A DNA stretch of 64,000 bases from Rhinopithecus roxellana. Its lineage: Eukaryota; Chordata; Mammalia; Primates; Cercopithecidae. The stretch is from contig NC_044565.1 in the NCBI RefSeq assembly GCF_007565055.1, forward strand, positions 38,525,711 to 38,589,710, in the 5' to 3' direction. The notes under the pieces were generated by a model. That model did no database searches. It was not told the origin of the DNA and worked only from the letters and a program-made list of their open reading frames with translations. Position numbers and translations under genes: made by a program. Below are positions 44,923 through 56,200 of this stretch, in pieces. How positions within the stretch are numbered: position 1 is the stretch's first letter; each line of letters starts with the position of its first letter.

Positions 44923-45080
44923 AGAAAATAGTAACAAATGAAGTACACATTAATTCAATGATGTCAATGATCACTTTGAACATAAAGGTTCTAAATGCAG
45001 CAACTAGCGATTGTCAGAGTGATTCAAAAAACAAGACCCAACTTTATATTGTCTACAAGAAACTCACTTTAAATATACAG

Positions 45081-45379
45081 GCTGGGTGCAGTGGCTCACA
45101 CCTGTAATCCCAGCACTTTGGGAGGCTGAGGCGGGTAGACTGTTTGAAGTCAGGAGCTTGAGACCAGCCTGGCCAACATGGTGAAACCCTGTCTCCAATA
45201 AAAATACAAAACAATTAGTCAGGTATGGTGGTGTACACCCGTAGTGCCAGCTACTCAGGAAGCTGAGATGGGAGAATTGCCTGAACCTTGGAGGAAGAAG
45301 TTGCAGTGAGCCAAGACTGTGCCACTGTCCTCCATCCTGGGTGACAGAGTGAGACTCTGTTTCAAAAAAACAAATAAAT
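45081..45379 (+). mobile_element. AluS
   Basis: GCTGGGTGCAGTGGCTCACACC to a short AAATAAAT tail. Target duplication AAATATACAG at 45071-45080 and 45380-45389. Confidence 0.93.
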
Positions 45380-45389
45380 AAATATACAG

Positions 45390-45865
45390 ACATAAGTAAT
45401 GCAGGTTCATTGTAAAAAAAACAAAAACAAAACAAAAAAAAAAAAAACAAAGCATAAACAAAGAACAAGATTACATAGAAGTCCACCAAAGATATGTATT
45501 TTTACATTTTGTTGTTTTTCTACTCTATTTGTATTTATTTTTAAGAAACTGGATCATATACTGGATACATTCTTTTGCAAACTGCTTTTTAAATATAATG
45601 AATATAGTTCTATATCAATAAATACCATACCATTATAAAATTTAGAATGGCAATATTCCATTTTATGGACATAATTTAACTAATCCCGTATTTTTGGACA
45701 TTTGGGTTGTTTTCAATTTTTCGTAAGTGACAACTAGATGAAAAATTCTTAGTCTTTACATTGATCCTAAATTACTTCATTAACATAAATTTCTTTTGGT
45801 CAAATAAATGGATCTAAAACATGTATACTTTAAAAACTTTTTTATATGACTACCATTTGTCCTCT
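45390..45865. other. A-rich run and old repeat-derived intron
   Basis: 45411-45448 is an A/C-interrupted A run. 45530-45840 has phrases (GGACATTTGGGTTGTTTTCAATTTT) like an old L1 3' region in reverse. Confidence 0.45.
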
Positions 45866-46195
45866 AGAAAAGCTGTCCTCAATCTTTCTGACACCAGGGA
45901 CCAGTTTCAAGGAGACAATTTTTCCAGGACCAGGGCTGGGGTGGAGGGCAGGGGATGGTTTCAGTATGAAACTGTTCCACCTCTGATCATCAGGCATTAG
46001 ATTCTTATAAGGAGCGTGCAACCTAGATCCCTTGCATGCACAGCTCACCATAGGGTTCACACTCCTATGAGAATCTAATGCCACCACTGATTTGACAGGA
46101 GGCAGAGCTCAGGAGTTAAAGCTTGCTTGCCCACCACTCACCTCCTGCTGTGCAGCCTGGTTCTTAACAGGTCACAGACCTGTTGTTCTTTACCC
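45866..46195 (-). mobile_element. hAT-type nonautonomous element (MER30-like)
   Basis: GCTGTCCTCAATCTTTCTGACACCAGGGACCAG and GAGAATCTAATGCCACC, then CTGCTGTGCAGCCTGGTTCTTAACAGG. The order of phrases matches a small hAT repeat in reverse. Family name is from memory. Confidence 0.65.
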
Positions 46196-46635
46196 ACTGA
46201 TTTAATAAATATTCACTTCTATTCTCTTTTAGTTTTGATTATTTGATTTTCTTCAATGAACTTTCTCATCCACTTATAATTCCTTTTGTAGGGAGGTGAG
46301 GAGCTAATTTTTTCCCAAAAAGTCCCAGTATCATTTACTGAACAATCTTCTCCTTCCATCATGAATTGAGAAGTGTAGGAATGTTTTATACAACTCTTTC
46401 TAGCTTGTAATTTGTCAAGGTTTTTTTCTCTGCTTCCACAATCAAGCTCAAACTCTTTAATACAGCAGAGCTCTTTGCAGTATTGCCTCTGATTATTCCA
46501 CATGAGGAAAATCAACTATCCCTCCCCCAAATGCATCCCATGCTCTCATAAAATTGTGTCGAACTATTTTTTCTGTGGTGACACATCTTTACATTTTTGA
46601 GGCATAGAAGACCTTCCTAAATAAGGCACAAAACC

Positions 46636-46905
46636 AGAAGAAATAACAATAGAAGCTACTTTTTATAGAGCACTTACTAGTTGCCAGGCAGTAGTCTAAG
46701 TGCTTTATTGTAGCATCTCATTTGTTCCTCAAAACAATCCTAGGAAGTAGATACTATTACTATTTCCATTTTAAAGATAGAAAACTGGGCACAAAACTAT
46801 TGTAAACCTTGCCTAAGGTTACATTGCTACTGAGCGGAGGAACTGAAATCTTAACACAGGCAATCTGGCTCTACAACTTGTACATTTATCCACTATACTG
46901 TACCG
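46636..46905 (+). repeat. MIR, nearly complete
   Basis: Core AGAGCACTTACTAGTTGCCAGGCAGTAGTCTAAGTGC, then AGGAAGTAGATACTATTACTATTTCC and AGGTTACATTGCTACTGAGCGG. Confidence 0.9.
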
Positions 46906-47692
46906 CATAAAAGACACAAATTTGAACGTATAAATACTAAAAGCTTGCTGTGTTATGAAAGGCACTATTTGCAATGCTAAAAAAATGACAGGGTGAAAAT
47001 ATCTGCAAGATATATAACAAGCAATGTATAGAACACATAAGGATCTACAAATTAGTACAAAAAATGCAGTTATTTCAATTGAAAGTTGGCAATGGCTATG
47101 CATGAACAATTCACAGAAAAACATACATGGCTAATAAACATATAACAAGATGTTCAACATCACTAATTATCAGGGAAATAAAATTATGATGATGAGATAT
47201 AATGATATTATAATTACTAGATAGCATTTTCACCCATCAAAATGACAAAAATTAAGAAATGTGGTAATAGCTAGCATCGCTGAGGGTGTGAAAAACAGGC
47301 ATTTCAAACACTGTTGGTGGGAATATAAACAGTTATAGCCTGTTATGGGGATATTCTTTCAGCAATAAAACTATCAAAATAAAATAACTGTCCATTTTGA
47401 CTGAACAGTTCCATTCTGGGAATCTATCCCAGTATCTGGGAATCTATCATGCACATGTGCATAATTTTTTTTTTTTTTTTTTTGAGACAGGGTCTCACTC
47501 TGTGCCCAGTGCAGTGCGATTCATAACACTATCAAGTAAACTAGGAACAATCTTAACATCCACCTGCAGAAGAATTGTTAAATCATTATGGTACATAAAT
47601 CTGTACTCTAATGTGGTACTTACTGTGCAGCAATTGTACACTGTGAAGGAAGAAAAGCAAGTCACAAAACATGTTAAGTATGATCTCTATAG

Positions 47693-47975
47693 CCAGGTGC
47701 AGTGGCTCACGCCTGTAATTCCAGCACTTTGGGAGGCCGAGGCAGGTGGATCACCTGAGGTCAGGAGTTCGAGACTAGCCTGGCCAACATGGCAAAACCC
47801 TGTCTCTACTAAAAATACAAAAATTAGTTGGGAGTGGTGGCACACACCTGTAATCCCAGCTACTGGGGAGGTTGAGGCAGGACAATTTCTTGAACCTGGG
47901 AGGCCAAGGTTGCAGTGAGCTGAGATTGAGCCACTGCACTCCAGCCTGGGCAACAGAGGAAGACCCTATCTAAAA
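47693..47975 (+). mobile_element. AluS with AAGG tail expansion
   Basis: AGCCAGGTGCAGTGGCTCACGCC to ACCCTATCTAAAAAA. The tail passes directly into the AAGG tract. Target duplication AAGTATGATC (about 47677 and 48115). Confidence 0.93.
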
Positions 47976-48112
47976 AAGGAAGGAAGGAAGGAAGGAAGAA
48001 AGGAAGGAAGGAAGGAAGGAAGGAAGGAAGGAAGGAAGGAAGGAAGGAAGGAAGGAAGGAAGGAAGGAAGGAAGGAAGGAAGGGGGGAGGGAGGGAAGGA
48101 AGGAGGGAGGGA
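47976..48112 (+). repeat. (AAGG)n microsatellite
   Basis: About 26 uninterrupted AAGG units after one AAGA, then GGGG/GGGA variants (48081-48112). It grew out of the Alu A tail. Confidence 0.97.
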
Positions 48113-48186
48113 TAAAGTATGATCCCATTTAAGAACAAAACAGAAACCTAACAACCTTTAAATACATATATGTATGTGTAATATCA

Positions 48187-48276
48187 TTTTAAAATGCCTA
48201 GGACTGTGTGGGTGAGGGAGAACTTTCATTCTGGGAGTTTAAAATGTCTAGGGCTGTGTGGGTGAGGGAGAACATT
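48187..48276 (+). repeat. Tandem duplication of a 51-bp segment
   Basis: TTTAAAATGCCTAGGACTGTGTGGGTGAGGGAGAAC at 48187 recurs at 48238 as TTTAAAATGTCTAGGGCTGTGTGGGTGAGGGAGAAC. Two differences in about 36 bases. Confidence 0.9.
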
Positions 48277-48434
48277 TTTTATTGTTTATATCTTTTATAA
48301 TAATCATCTATTCATACTAAACATCATTTATTCTTATTTAAAACTTGTGTAACTTTTCTCAAAACTATGTGTGTATGGGTAACGGGAACTACAGACATTA
48401 AGGTGAGAGGGAGAAAAATAAGCTAAGACAAGAT

Positions 48435-48665
48435 TTCTCAACAGTAGCACTACTGGCACTTTGGACTAAATTCTTCTTTGTTGTAAGAGGCTTTCCTATG
48501 CATTACGGAGTGTTTAGCTGCATCTCTGGCCTCTACCCACTAGATGCCAGTAGCACACCCTGCCCCTCCCCCAGCAAGACATGACTCTCAAAAACATCTC
48601 CAGACATTGGCAAATGTTACCTGGGGGAAAAAAATGTTCCACACTCTACCCACCACTACATTCAC
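48435..48665 (+). mobile_element. MER5A (hAT-Charlie, nonautonomous)
   Basis: TTTCTCAACAGTAGCACTACTGGC, CTTTGTTGTAAGAGGC and CTCTACCCACTAGATGCCAGTAGCA are diagnostic phrases; it ends CACTGAGAACCATGGG. Confidence 0.88.
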
Positions 48666-48839
48666 TGAGAACCATGGGTTAAGGTATCAAATATTCTAAA
48701 AAGTTCCTCAGCCAGAGTTAGAATTCATTGCACCTGATCCTGTATGATATCAGTTATTAGTTCTGTTTTCTTGTTTGCCTCCTCAGGCTGTTAGCCTTTT
48801 CTAGGAAGGTGTTCAGAGTGGTTAAACAGTTATCTCTTG

Positions 48840-48995
48840 GGCTGTGTTCCTCAGAGTATAGCCTGTGACCACCTGCATCAGCAGCACCTGGGATATTTGT
48901 TAAAAGGCAGAGTTCTACATTTCACTTTCGATTTAACAAATTCTCAAGATGAGTTCAATGCACACTAAAGTTTGGGAATTATATCTGAGTTTAGT
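48840..48995 (+). mobile_element. hAT-Charlie nonautonomous element (small)
   Basis: GTTCCTCAGAGTATAGCCTGTGACCACCTGCATCAGCAGCACCTGGG to GCACACTAAAGTTTGGGAA, with hAT-type short terminal similarity. Confidence 0.65.
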
Positions 48996-50400
48996 ACAAT
49001 TCTCAGCACATGGCAGATGCTTAATAAACTGGTGAATGAATGTACAAATGTGATTCTATAAAGATAATGAGTGAAATTGGTCTCTAGTTAAGAAATATAC
49101 AACTAACCAATTTGCTTGTGAAATTTAAACATACGAACTCTATGAAACAGAAATGGCTATAAATAACAAAATTTAGTTTAATTATGCTACTTAATTACAG
49201 ACATGTAAGCATGATTTTAAGTATTTGTAATAAATTTACTAAGAGTTGTTTAAAAAAATTAAAAGCCAGATCTAGCTCTTGAATTCTCTCATGAAAAGTA
49301 TCAATAAATAACTGAACTGAATGCACATATTTTTAAATGAGTTGATCAAAAGCATTTTGAAAAAAATTTGAACACATAACCACCTGAAAGAAGGTATGTA
49401 TTACATTATTTCCACCATTTCAAGTGTTTAGCAACAGTCCTGTCATGATGTCTGTAATATACTTATAACACTTCAGTATAGATGGTGTGATCGATATAAA
49501 TGTATCAGTTAGTTAAACTTCAAACTCCAGGGGCAGTCAGTTGTCCTAATTGAGGAGCCATGTTAAGGGAGCACTGTATCAGACAGCTATACTCCAGAAG
49601 CAACGACCACAAGCACTTCTTTTATCCATATCGTGATCAACACTTGAGACATCAGAAATTTGCATAGTGAATACCAGAAGTGAGGTTTATTGGTAAAATG
49701 AATAGCTTAGTGGTTAACAAGATGAATGTTAGAAATGGGCTTTCACTGGTAAAATTAAAATACATTATCAAAAAATTGTGAATTAGATAAAATATTTTAT
49801 AGCTATTCTCCACCTTTGAAAAAACAGGATATAAAAATCCAGCAAGGTCTGTAAGTTTTCTCTTAGAGTTGGTGTCCAGAGTTGATTCCTTAACACTCCT
49901 GTAACTAACTAGTCATTGGTTTGGAAGCATTTCTTGTTGTCCAGTGTTGACTAAAAGGATAACTGAAAGTGACCTTGTGAATGCTGTGGATCTCATCTAG
50001 TTCTACTAAGCCTTTTCATGAAGGGTGATGGTTGGTATGCCTAAAATGAAAGTGAGCTCAAAGTTTCTTTCATAGACATTAAAGAACAGGTTGTAATACA
50101 CTGTTTTGTGTCTTCATACTAACATCTGTTTGAAAAACATCTGTATGTGGCAGGATACGGTCATTTCTTTACAATCTGTTAGTAAGGTTGCGGAGAAACA
50201 CCTTCAAATGCTTCATTGACCACCACTCTTGCCAAAAACAAAACAGAACAAAAACTCTAAGATCTGTAAATGACCAGCTTGTTTTAGGTTGCTTCACACA
50301 ACAACTACATCCATTATTTTTTTCCCCAGTGATATAGTTTAGTCTCCAGACAATTGCCAAATATAAAACACAATCCAATGATCTTTATAATTATTTAACC
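48996..50400. other. Intron, nothing recognised
   Basis: AT-rich. The minus-strand frame at 50169-50378 has no known motif. Confidence 0.5.
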
Positions 50401-50696
50401 AGCATTTCTTAGGATACAATCCTGGAATTTTTTATCCTAGGCAACTAAAAATCACTGCCCTCTCACCACTAAAAAAAAAACAAAAAACCTTTCTGATATT
50501 AACATTCTTTAAAGAGTCACTATAGATTTGGTGACTAAAAATTTTGTTACAAGTAACATTAAAGAAAGAAAGAAAAGCTGGGTTATCTACTGCCAGAGAC
50601 ACTATCTCATATTAAACCATGAGGTAGATGAGATTTTTTTCAAGGATACCCCTATATATGAGGACCATTTAGGGTTAATACATCACATTTATGGCT

Positions 50697-51035
50697 TCAA
50701 AATTCAAGCATCATCACTGCCATCACTACAAAAAAGGACAAGGGACATTCAGTTTGTGCAAAGAGGCGGAGATGAAAGACCCAATTATAGGCTGGGCATG
50801 ACTGGCATAAAAACTGTTGAATACTTGAGTTTTTCGAAGTCCCAGACAGCACGTTTTCACCTTTAGGTGACGAAACAGTACCTTTGCTTTCTACCACATG
50901 AGTACTTTTAATGTGGTCAATATAATGCTTGAATTTGAATGTGACAGTCTCTAAAGGAGATATGGTGGCCACATGGAACATTTCATCTCCTCCTCCAGGT
51001 AGATATTCTAGCAGCTCATATGGCCAACTCCAAAA
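50697..51035 (-). other. Unidentified minus-strand open frame of 112 codons
   Basis: The frame opens after a TAG at 51036 (its first Met at 50981) and reads FWSWPYELLEYLPGGGDE-M... with later ...ETVTFKFKHYIDHIK.... It looks more like protein than neighbouring frames. A pyrimidine-rich acceptor-like TATTCTTCAG lies just before it. I do not recognise the protein. It is in EHBP1 sense orientation. Options: old retrocopy of a gene, exonised intron, or chance. The plus strand is also open over part of it (50528-50866), which lowers the case for coding. Confidence 0.3.
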
Positions 51036-51902
51036 CTACCTGAAGAATATAGATAAAACACCATTGTTAGAGTACATGCTTTTTTTCTTGAACTTTCATA
51101 TTCTAGTGACATAGAACAGTTTTCACAGATATTTACTTGCTTTTGAACCAAGTGGATTAGGTTGTTTTTTAAAGAGTTGTTTTTCCCCTACAGGAAATTC
51201 AAAGGTGAGGGTAAGAAGGTATTCGGGTCCTCATACTAATGCCCCAACTTCATAGTTTCCAGTATAATTATATACTTAAATATCTGGGTAGTGTTGAGCT
51301 TGCTTCAGGGCAATTTGTAGGATCTTCTTTCTTTAGATTAAAAAAAATCATATAGATAATTACCATAGCTTTCTGTGATGTCTTAGGCACAGCATTGCCT
51401 AAGAGCAGGAAGGTAGGCAGGTGATTTTTAAAGTACTTTTCAGCTCCAGGGTGATAAAAATATTTTAAACTTTCTGAAGTATAAAAGTCATAATTAACTA
51501 TTAAAATTTAAAACTGAACAGTCATATATAGTTGCAGTATAATTCTCTACAATACAGTGTGCAAAAAAGAGGTAACATAAAGACCAATTAATATTTTCAG
51601 ATAAAAATCTGCAAATACTGTTAAAATGCAAGATTCAACATTTCAAATTACTAATATTTCATATAGGTAATGTGCCTGGTTACAGGGAACCTTTTCAACA
51701 CGTAATTATGAATAACATGGTTTGTATGGAACATCTACTACACAGCTCCCTATAAAACTTGTATAAACTACCAACTCTAATCATACATCTTTCCTTTAGA
51801 GCATTTAATATGAAAGCTTGAAAACTATGTCTCACATATAGAAAAGACTAGAGACACCATGTGACATTTCCTATGGCATGAATTTCTTTTTTATTATTAT
51901 TA

Positions 51903-52150
51903 TTATTATTTTTTGAGACGGAGTCTTGCTCTGTTGCCCAGGCTGGAGTAGAATGACGCAATCTCGGCTCATTGCAAGCTCCACCTCCCGGTTCACACTA
52001 TTCTGCTGCCTCAGTCTCCCGAGTAGCTGGGACTACAGGCGCCTGCCATCACGCCTGGCTAATTTTTTGTATTTTTAGAAGAGATGGGGTTTCACTGTGT
52101 TAGCCAGGACAGTCTTGATCTCCGGACCTTGTGATCCACCGTGCCCAGCC
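51903..52150 (-). mobile_element. AluY with internal deletion
   Basis: T-rich ATT units, then TTTGAGACGGAGTCTTGC. The end jumps from GTGATCCACC to GTGCCCAGCC, so about 45 bases near its 5' end are lost. Target duplication GCATGAATTTCT on both sides (51878 and 52159). Confidence 0.92.
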
Positions 52151-52209
52151 TTCCTACAGCATGAATTTCTGTAACTCTAGCTACTGCTTAAGTCAGATAA
52201 AAAAAAATA

Positions 52210-52425
52210 ATACAACTAACTACAAAGACAATTTACCATGTGTCTGGCACTGTTCTAAGCACATGTTAATCCACAAAAGTTCTATGAAATAGGTGTATTA
52301 TTATCTTCATTTTATTGATACATAAATTGAGGTAAAAGCCAAGTTGATCGCCTTTCTCAGAATCACACAGGTAGGAAATGTCCAGAGCCTACACTCTTAA
52401 GCCACCACAACTAGTATACTAATCT
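52210..52425 (+). repeat. MIR
   Basis: CATGTGTCTGGCACTGTTCTAAGCACATGTTAATCC, then ATTATCTTCATTTTATTGATACATAAATTGAGG. Confidence 0.85.
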
Positions 52426-52506
52426 CTAAAGAGGCAGACAACTGACTGCATCTAACAGTCTACAGAGAAAGAGAATTGAGATTTCTACAGATACTTCTTT
52501 CTCCCT

Positions 52507-52804
52507 TTTTTTTTTTTTTTTGTGACGGAGTCTCACTCTGTCACCCAGGTTGGAGTGCTGTGGCGTAACACCGGCTCACTGCAACCTCTGGCCCCTGGGT
52601 TCAAGCAATTCTCGTGCTTCAGCCTCCCAAGTAGCTGCAATTTAAGGCATGTGCCACCACTCTCAGTTAATGTTTGTATTTTTAGTAGAGACGGGTTTCA
52701 CCACAATTGCCAGGTTAGTCTTGAACTCCTGACTGTAAAAGTGATCCGCCTGCCTCGGCCTCCCAAAGTGCTGGGATTACAGGTGTGAGCCAGCATACCC
52801 AGCC
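52507..52804 (-). mobile_element. AluS
   Basis: T run and TTGTGACGGAGTCTCACTCTGTCACCC to CAGCATACCCAGCC. Confidence 0.95.
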
Positions 52805-52999
52805 TTTATTTTTCTGTGAAATAAAAATTATCTTTCAATTCTACTTATATCTCCTTCTCTATTTCCATATATTCCAGATATGCCTTAATTTAAAAAATGA
52901 TCTATTTTCACACCATTTGATCTTACAGCACTTAGAAAGTTAATGGCCATTTTTATCATTTGTTTAGTTACCTAGTTTGAGACTCTTGTTTATTTGATC

Positions 53000-53085
53000 T
53001 GCACTGATACCTTGTTAAATAGTTAAGGCTGGTACTATTACCCCTGTTTACAGATGAAGAAGGAAACTTAGAGCCAAAAAGTTTA
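53000..53085 (+). repeat. MIR fragment
   Basis: TGGTACTATTACCCCTGTTTACAGATGAAGAAGGAAACTTAGAGCC, the MIR core only. Confidence 0.7.
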
Positions 53086-53167
53086 AACATGCTGTAAGTT
53101 TATCAAGGCACAGATAGCTATAGGAATTCATATCCTATCAACAGTTCCACTACTGTTTTCACGTACA

Positions 53168-53225
53168 GTTTTGTGTTTTTGTTTTTGTTTTTGTTTTTTG
53201 CTTTGTTTGTTTTGTTTTTGCAGGC
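53168..53225 (+). repeat. (TTTTTG)n low-complexity tract
   Basis: Six or so TTTTTG/TTTG units, slightly degenerate. Confidence 0.85.
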
Positions 53226-56200
53226 CCAAAAGAGCTCATGCCTGGGTATCCTCCATCCACAATTAACAGGCAAAAGAGGTTTGCCTGTTAAGTAAAAAAG
53301 GTTGTGTTGAAGTGTACAATGAACTTGGTTCTTCACATACTGTAGCAGTGCACTTGACTGGTGAATTTTTATTTATTCATTAACACAGTAGCAAAGAGAA
53401 GTACACTAACAGGTAGTATCTTTGACAACTAAAGCCTTAAATAGACTTTTACTTGGAGAACATTATCTAGCAAGGGTTATTTCAGGTTAACTATTGATAA
53501 AAATTTCAATTCAGTTCCTTTTGCTTTTCTGCAATTATTACTACTCTATGGGAGTAGCTTTCTGCCAAACAACTGGTGCCCGTGGGGCTGGGATGTGTCT
53601 AGTGTGGCGTCCAGTACGCTGTTGGTGCTCAAATTATAATACAAGCAACAACAACTACCACCAGGTTGCTGCACGCAAAGTAATCTGACACAAAAGCCAT
53701 GCATAGCTAAGAGTCAGAACTGTAAGCATTATTTGAACACTTTTTAAAAAAACAAACAGAAATTTGTATTTGATGTCTACATGTTCATATTTTACCAGTC
53801 AGGATATGTTCATAGGATAGGACAAAAAAGAAATAATTTAGTAAGGTTTTCCCAAATGCTTGTCTCTTTTTAACAATAGAATAGGATCCTTTCATAGGGC
53901 TCCAAAGTTTCACGGGAGCTAGGGAAGATAAAACCACTGTGTTTTTATTCATTAGGCTTTTAAACAGTGTATATGTGTATGTGTTTCCAGAGAGGGGGCC
54001 TATGGAGGAGAAAGAACTTGGGAGACAAAGAAAAAGATCTGCCTCTGTTTGGTCTTAGAAATTAAAAAAAAAAAAAAAAAAAAAAAGAAGTCATGGAAAG
54101 AGGTGTTTAAGATAAAATTTAAACTTCATTAAACCATTAACGAACAACACACAATCCACAGGCTTTACTCATAAGGTTTTTGAGAGGATCCAGTACCATT
54201 AAATACATGGTAGTGTTTTGTAAATGGTATATGCTATAGAAGTCAAAGTATTAAGCTGCATTGGAACTTTGAATAAACCAGGATGCATTCATGATTAAAA
54301 TTTTACATTTAAAAATCCTAACAATAAAAATTATGTTTTATGTGGGGAAAGAATTAAGACACAGTAAAAATTTTACAGTGTATTTCTTGCATTCTTAAAA
54401 AGTATCCATGTATATGGTTAAATGAAAAAAGCAAGCTACAAAATATTACTAGTCAGCTCTTATTGTGTATTAAAAGGTGACCGATTAGATGATAACCTAG
54501 TCATCTTGATCCACAATCTAATGCCCCTATTTTGAAGGCAGAAATTCTGACTTAACTATAGAGGTGCAATCAATTTTGTGAGTAACATAAATTAACAAAG
54601 GTAATTCATAAAATGCTGAAAAGGAAGATTTAGGCAAGGTCAAACAGTTTTATGCATATTTCTAGGCAGAGTCCCAAACAAGCTATTTAAAAAGGACTAA
54701 AGTCAGTACAGGAATCTCTAGAAGTAACTGATGTATTCTAGTAAAAGTAAAGTCCTAAAATTAAATGCCAAGCTCCATTTTTATCCTGATTACCATTTTA
54801 AATTGGAATTATCTCCTAGGAAAAGGTGGTGGGTAAGGACAACTTTGAAGAGGTTTATTGGGAAAAGAATAGAAAGGACCAGCTGAACCAAGCAGAGGGG
54901 GCAGAAGGGCAGAAAACTCTGACATTACAAAATATATTATTTGTCTTCATATTAAAGAGTTCTTTGAGAACAGTGTTACAATCTTAGTGCATAAAATCAA
55001 GTCCAATTTATACCAAGATTGCCTTTTCAGTTTTTTAAAGTCAAAAATTTTTTCTTCAGGCTTATCTATTAAGGAAGGGCAAGAAATCCAGGAACACTGA
55101 TCCACAGGGGGAAAATTAAAACAAAACAAAATACAATTCCTTTGGGCTATACATGTTTTTTAAAATGCATATTGTATATTTTTAAAAGGAAAAATATACA
55201 AATTCCCTAACCTTAATCTATGATTTATTTAAATTTAATACAAAAAGAGGCAAATATTATTAGCAAGGGAAGAAATGGAAAGGAATCAGAGAGCAAGCAT
55301 AGACAGTGAAGAGAGTGGGAGTAAAGCCAGTTTTAGAGGTAGTGGGAACAGTGGTGGGCACAGTGGAACTATACTGTACTGATGCCTTCAGAACCTTATG
55401 GAGAAAGGAGTTGGACTGAGGGAATCAGCAGAGAATACCTATTTAAATGTCTGAAATGCTCCCAGCCACCCATGTACAATTTGAATAGGAGATTCAATAA
55501 ATGTTGCCTAAAGTTGATAAATCACGAAATAATTATGAAATATGGTACAATCATATTATTGATATATATAAAACTAGAACCATGGATGAAACCACCAAAG
55601 AACTAGAATCTGAAGTAATTAAGAGACTACGACAATTGAGTAGGATGGAGGGAGGAAGGAAGAGGCAGGAGAATGTTAATTTTCCTTACGAGTTCTTCCA
55701 TACTGTTGGATTTGTTACCATGTGCCTGTATTGATTTTTTTTAAATAACTTTTATGCTCATAAATTAAAAGAGGCTTGACCTGTGCTAAAAGTTCCCTTT
55801 TTTTTTTTTGCTAATTCCATCAAAAGGTTCATGTCAAAACCAGATTTGACTTTTTTTTTTCTGTGTATACACACATTAGTTACGAATGATTAACAAAGCA
55901 TTCATTCTTCTATTTGGTTTGGCTGAAAACCGACTTGTGTTAGTGTTAAGGAAATATTTCACTTTATATGGAGAAGATATGAAGTGTTGCTTATTTAAAT
56001 ACACATGTGGTAAAAGAAAGGGTTTATACACATTTTAGGCTCACAAACAATAAAAACATTTAAGTAGTTTGAAGTGTAGAGTTTTTCCACCTTTTTGGAA
56101 TCTAGAAAAATGCTGTATAACTTTTCTTTCTTTATCCAAAAATAGGCTTTGTGACTTATCTGTTTAGTATTTTAATTTCAATAAGATGATAAAAAGTTTA

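Larger units (their letters stand above)
42190..45070 (+). mobile_element. L1M/HAL1-like remnant, ORF1 region to start of ORF2, with five insertions
   Basis: The + strand preserves old L1 ORF1-type phrases: GAGGTCAAAAACACTATAACAGAAATTAAGAATGCC, then AACCATGCAAACAAGTGTGGAGTG and CACCAACCTAGAATTCTGTACCC. It continues into the start of ORF2 (CAAGACCCAACTTTATATTGTCTACAAGAAACTCACTTT near 45032). Alus at 42794, 43319, 44217 and 44616 and the MER2 at 43713 interrupt it. No open frame survives. Confidence 0.8.
46940..48345 (+). mobile_element. L1M 3' end (L1ME-like), interrupted
   Basis: AAGATGTTCAACATCACTAATTATCAGGGAAAT and CACTGTTGGTGGGAATATAAAC are ORF2 3' phrases. It continues past the Alu at 47693 to about 48345. 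A 47-base reverse Alu shred lies at 47466-47512. Confidence 0.8.

Noticed and set aside
47860..48154. PSFLPSFLPSFL-rich minus frames
   Set aside because: They are the antisense translation of the AAGG microsatellite.
55382..55734. Overlapping plus frames of 74 and 77 codons
   Set aside because: Overlap in different frames, low-complexity start, and no recognisable domain.
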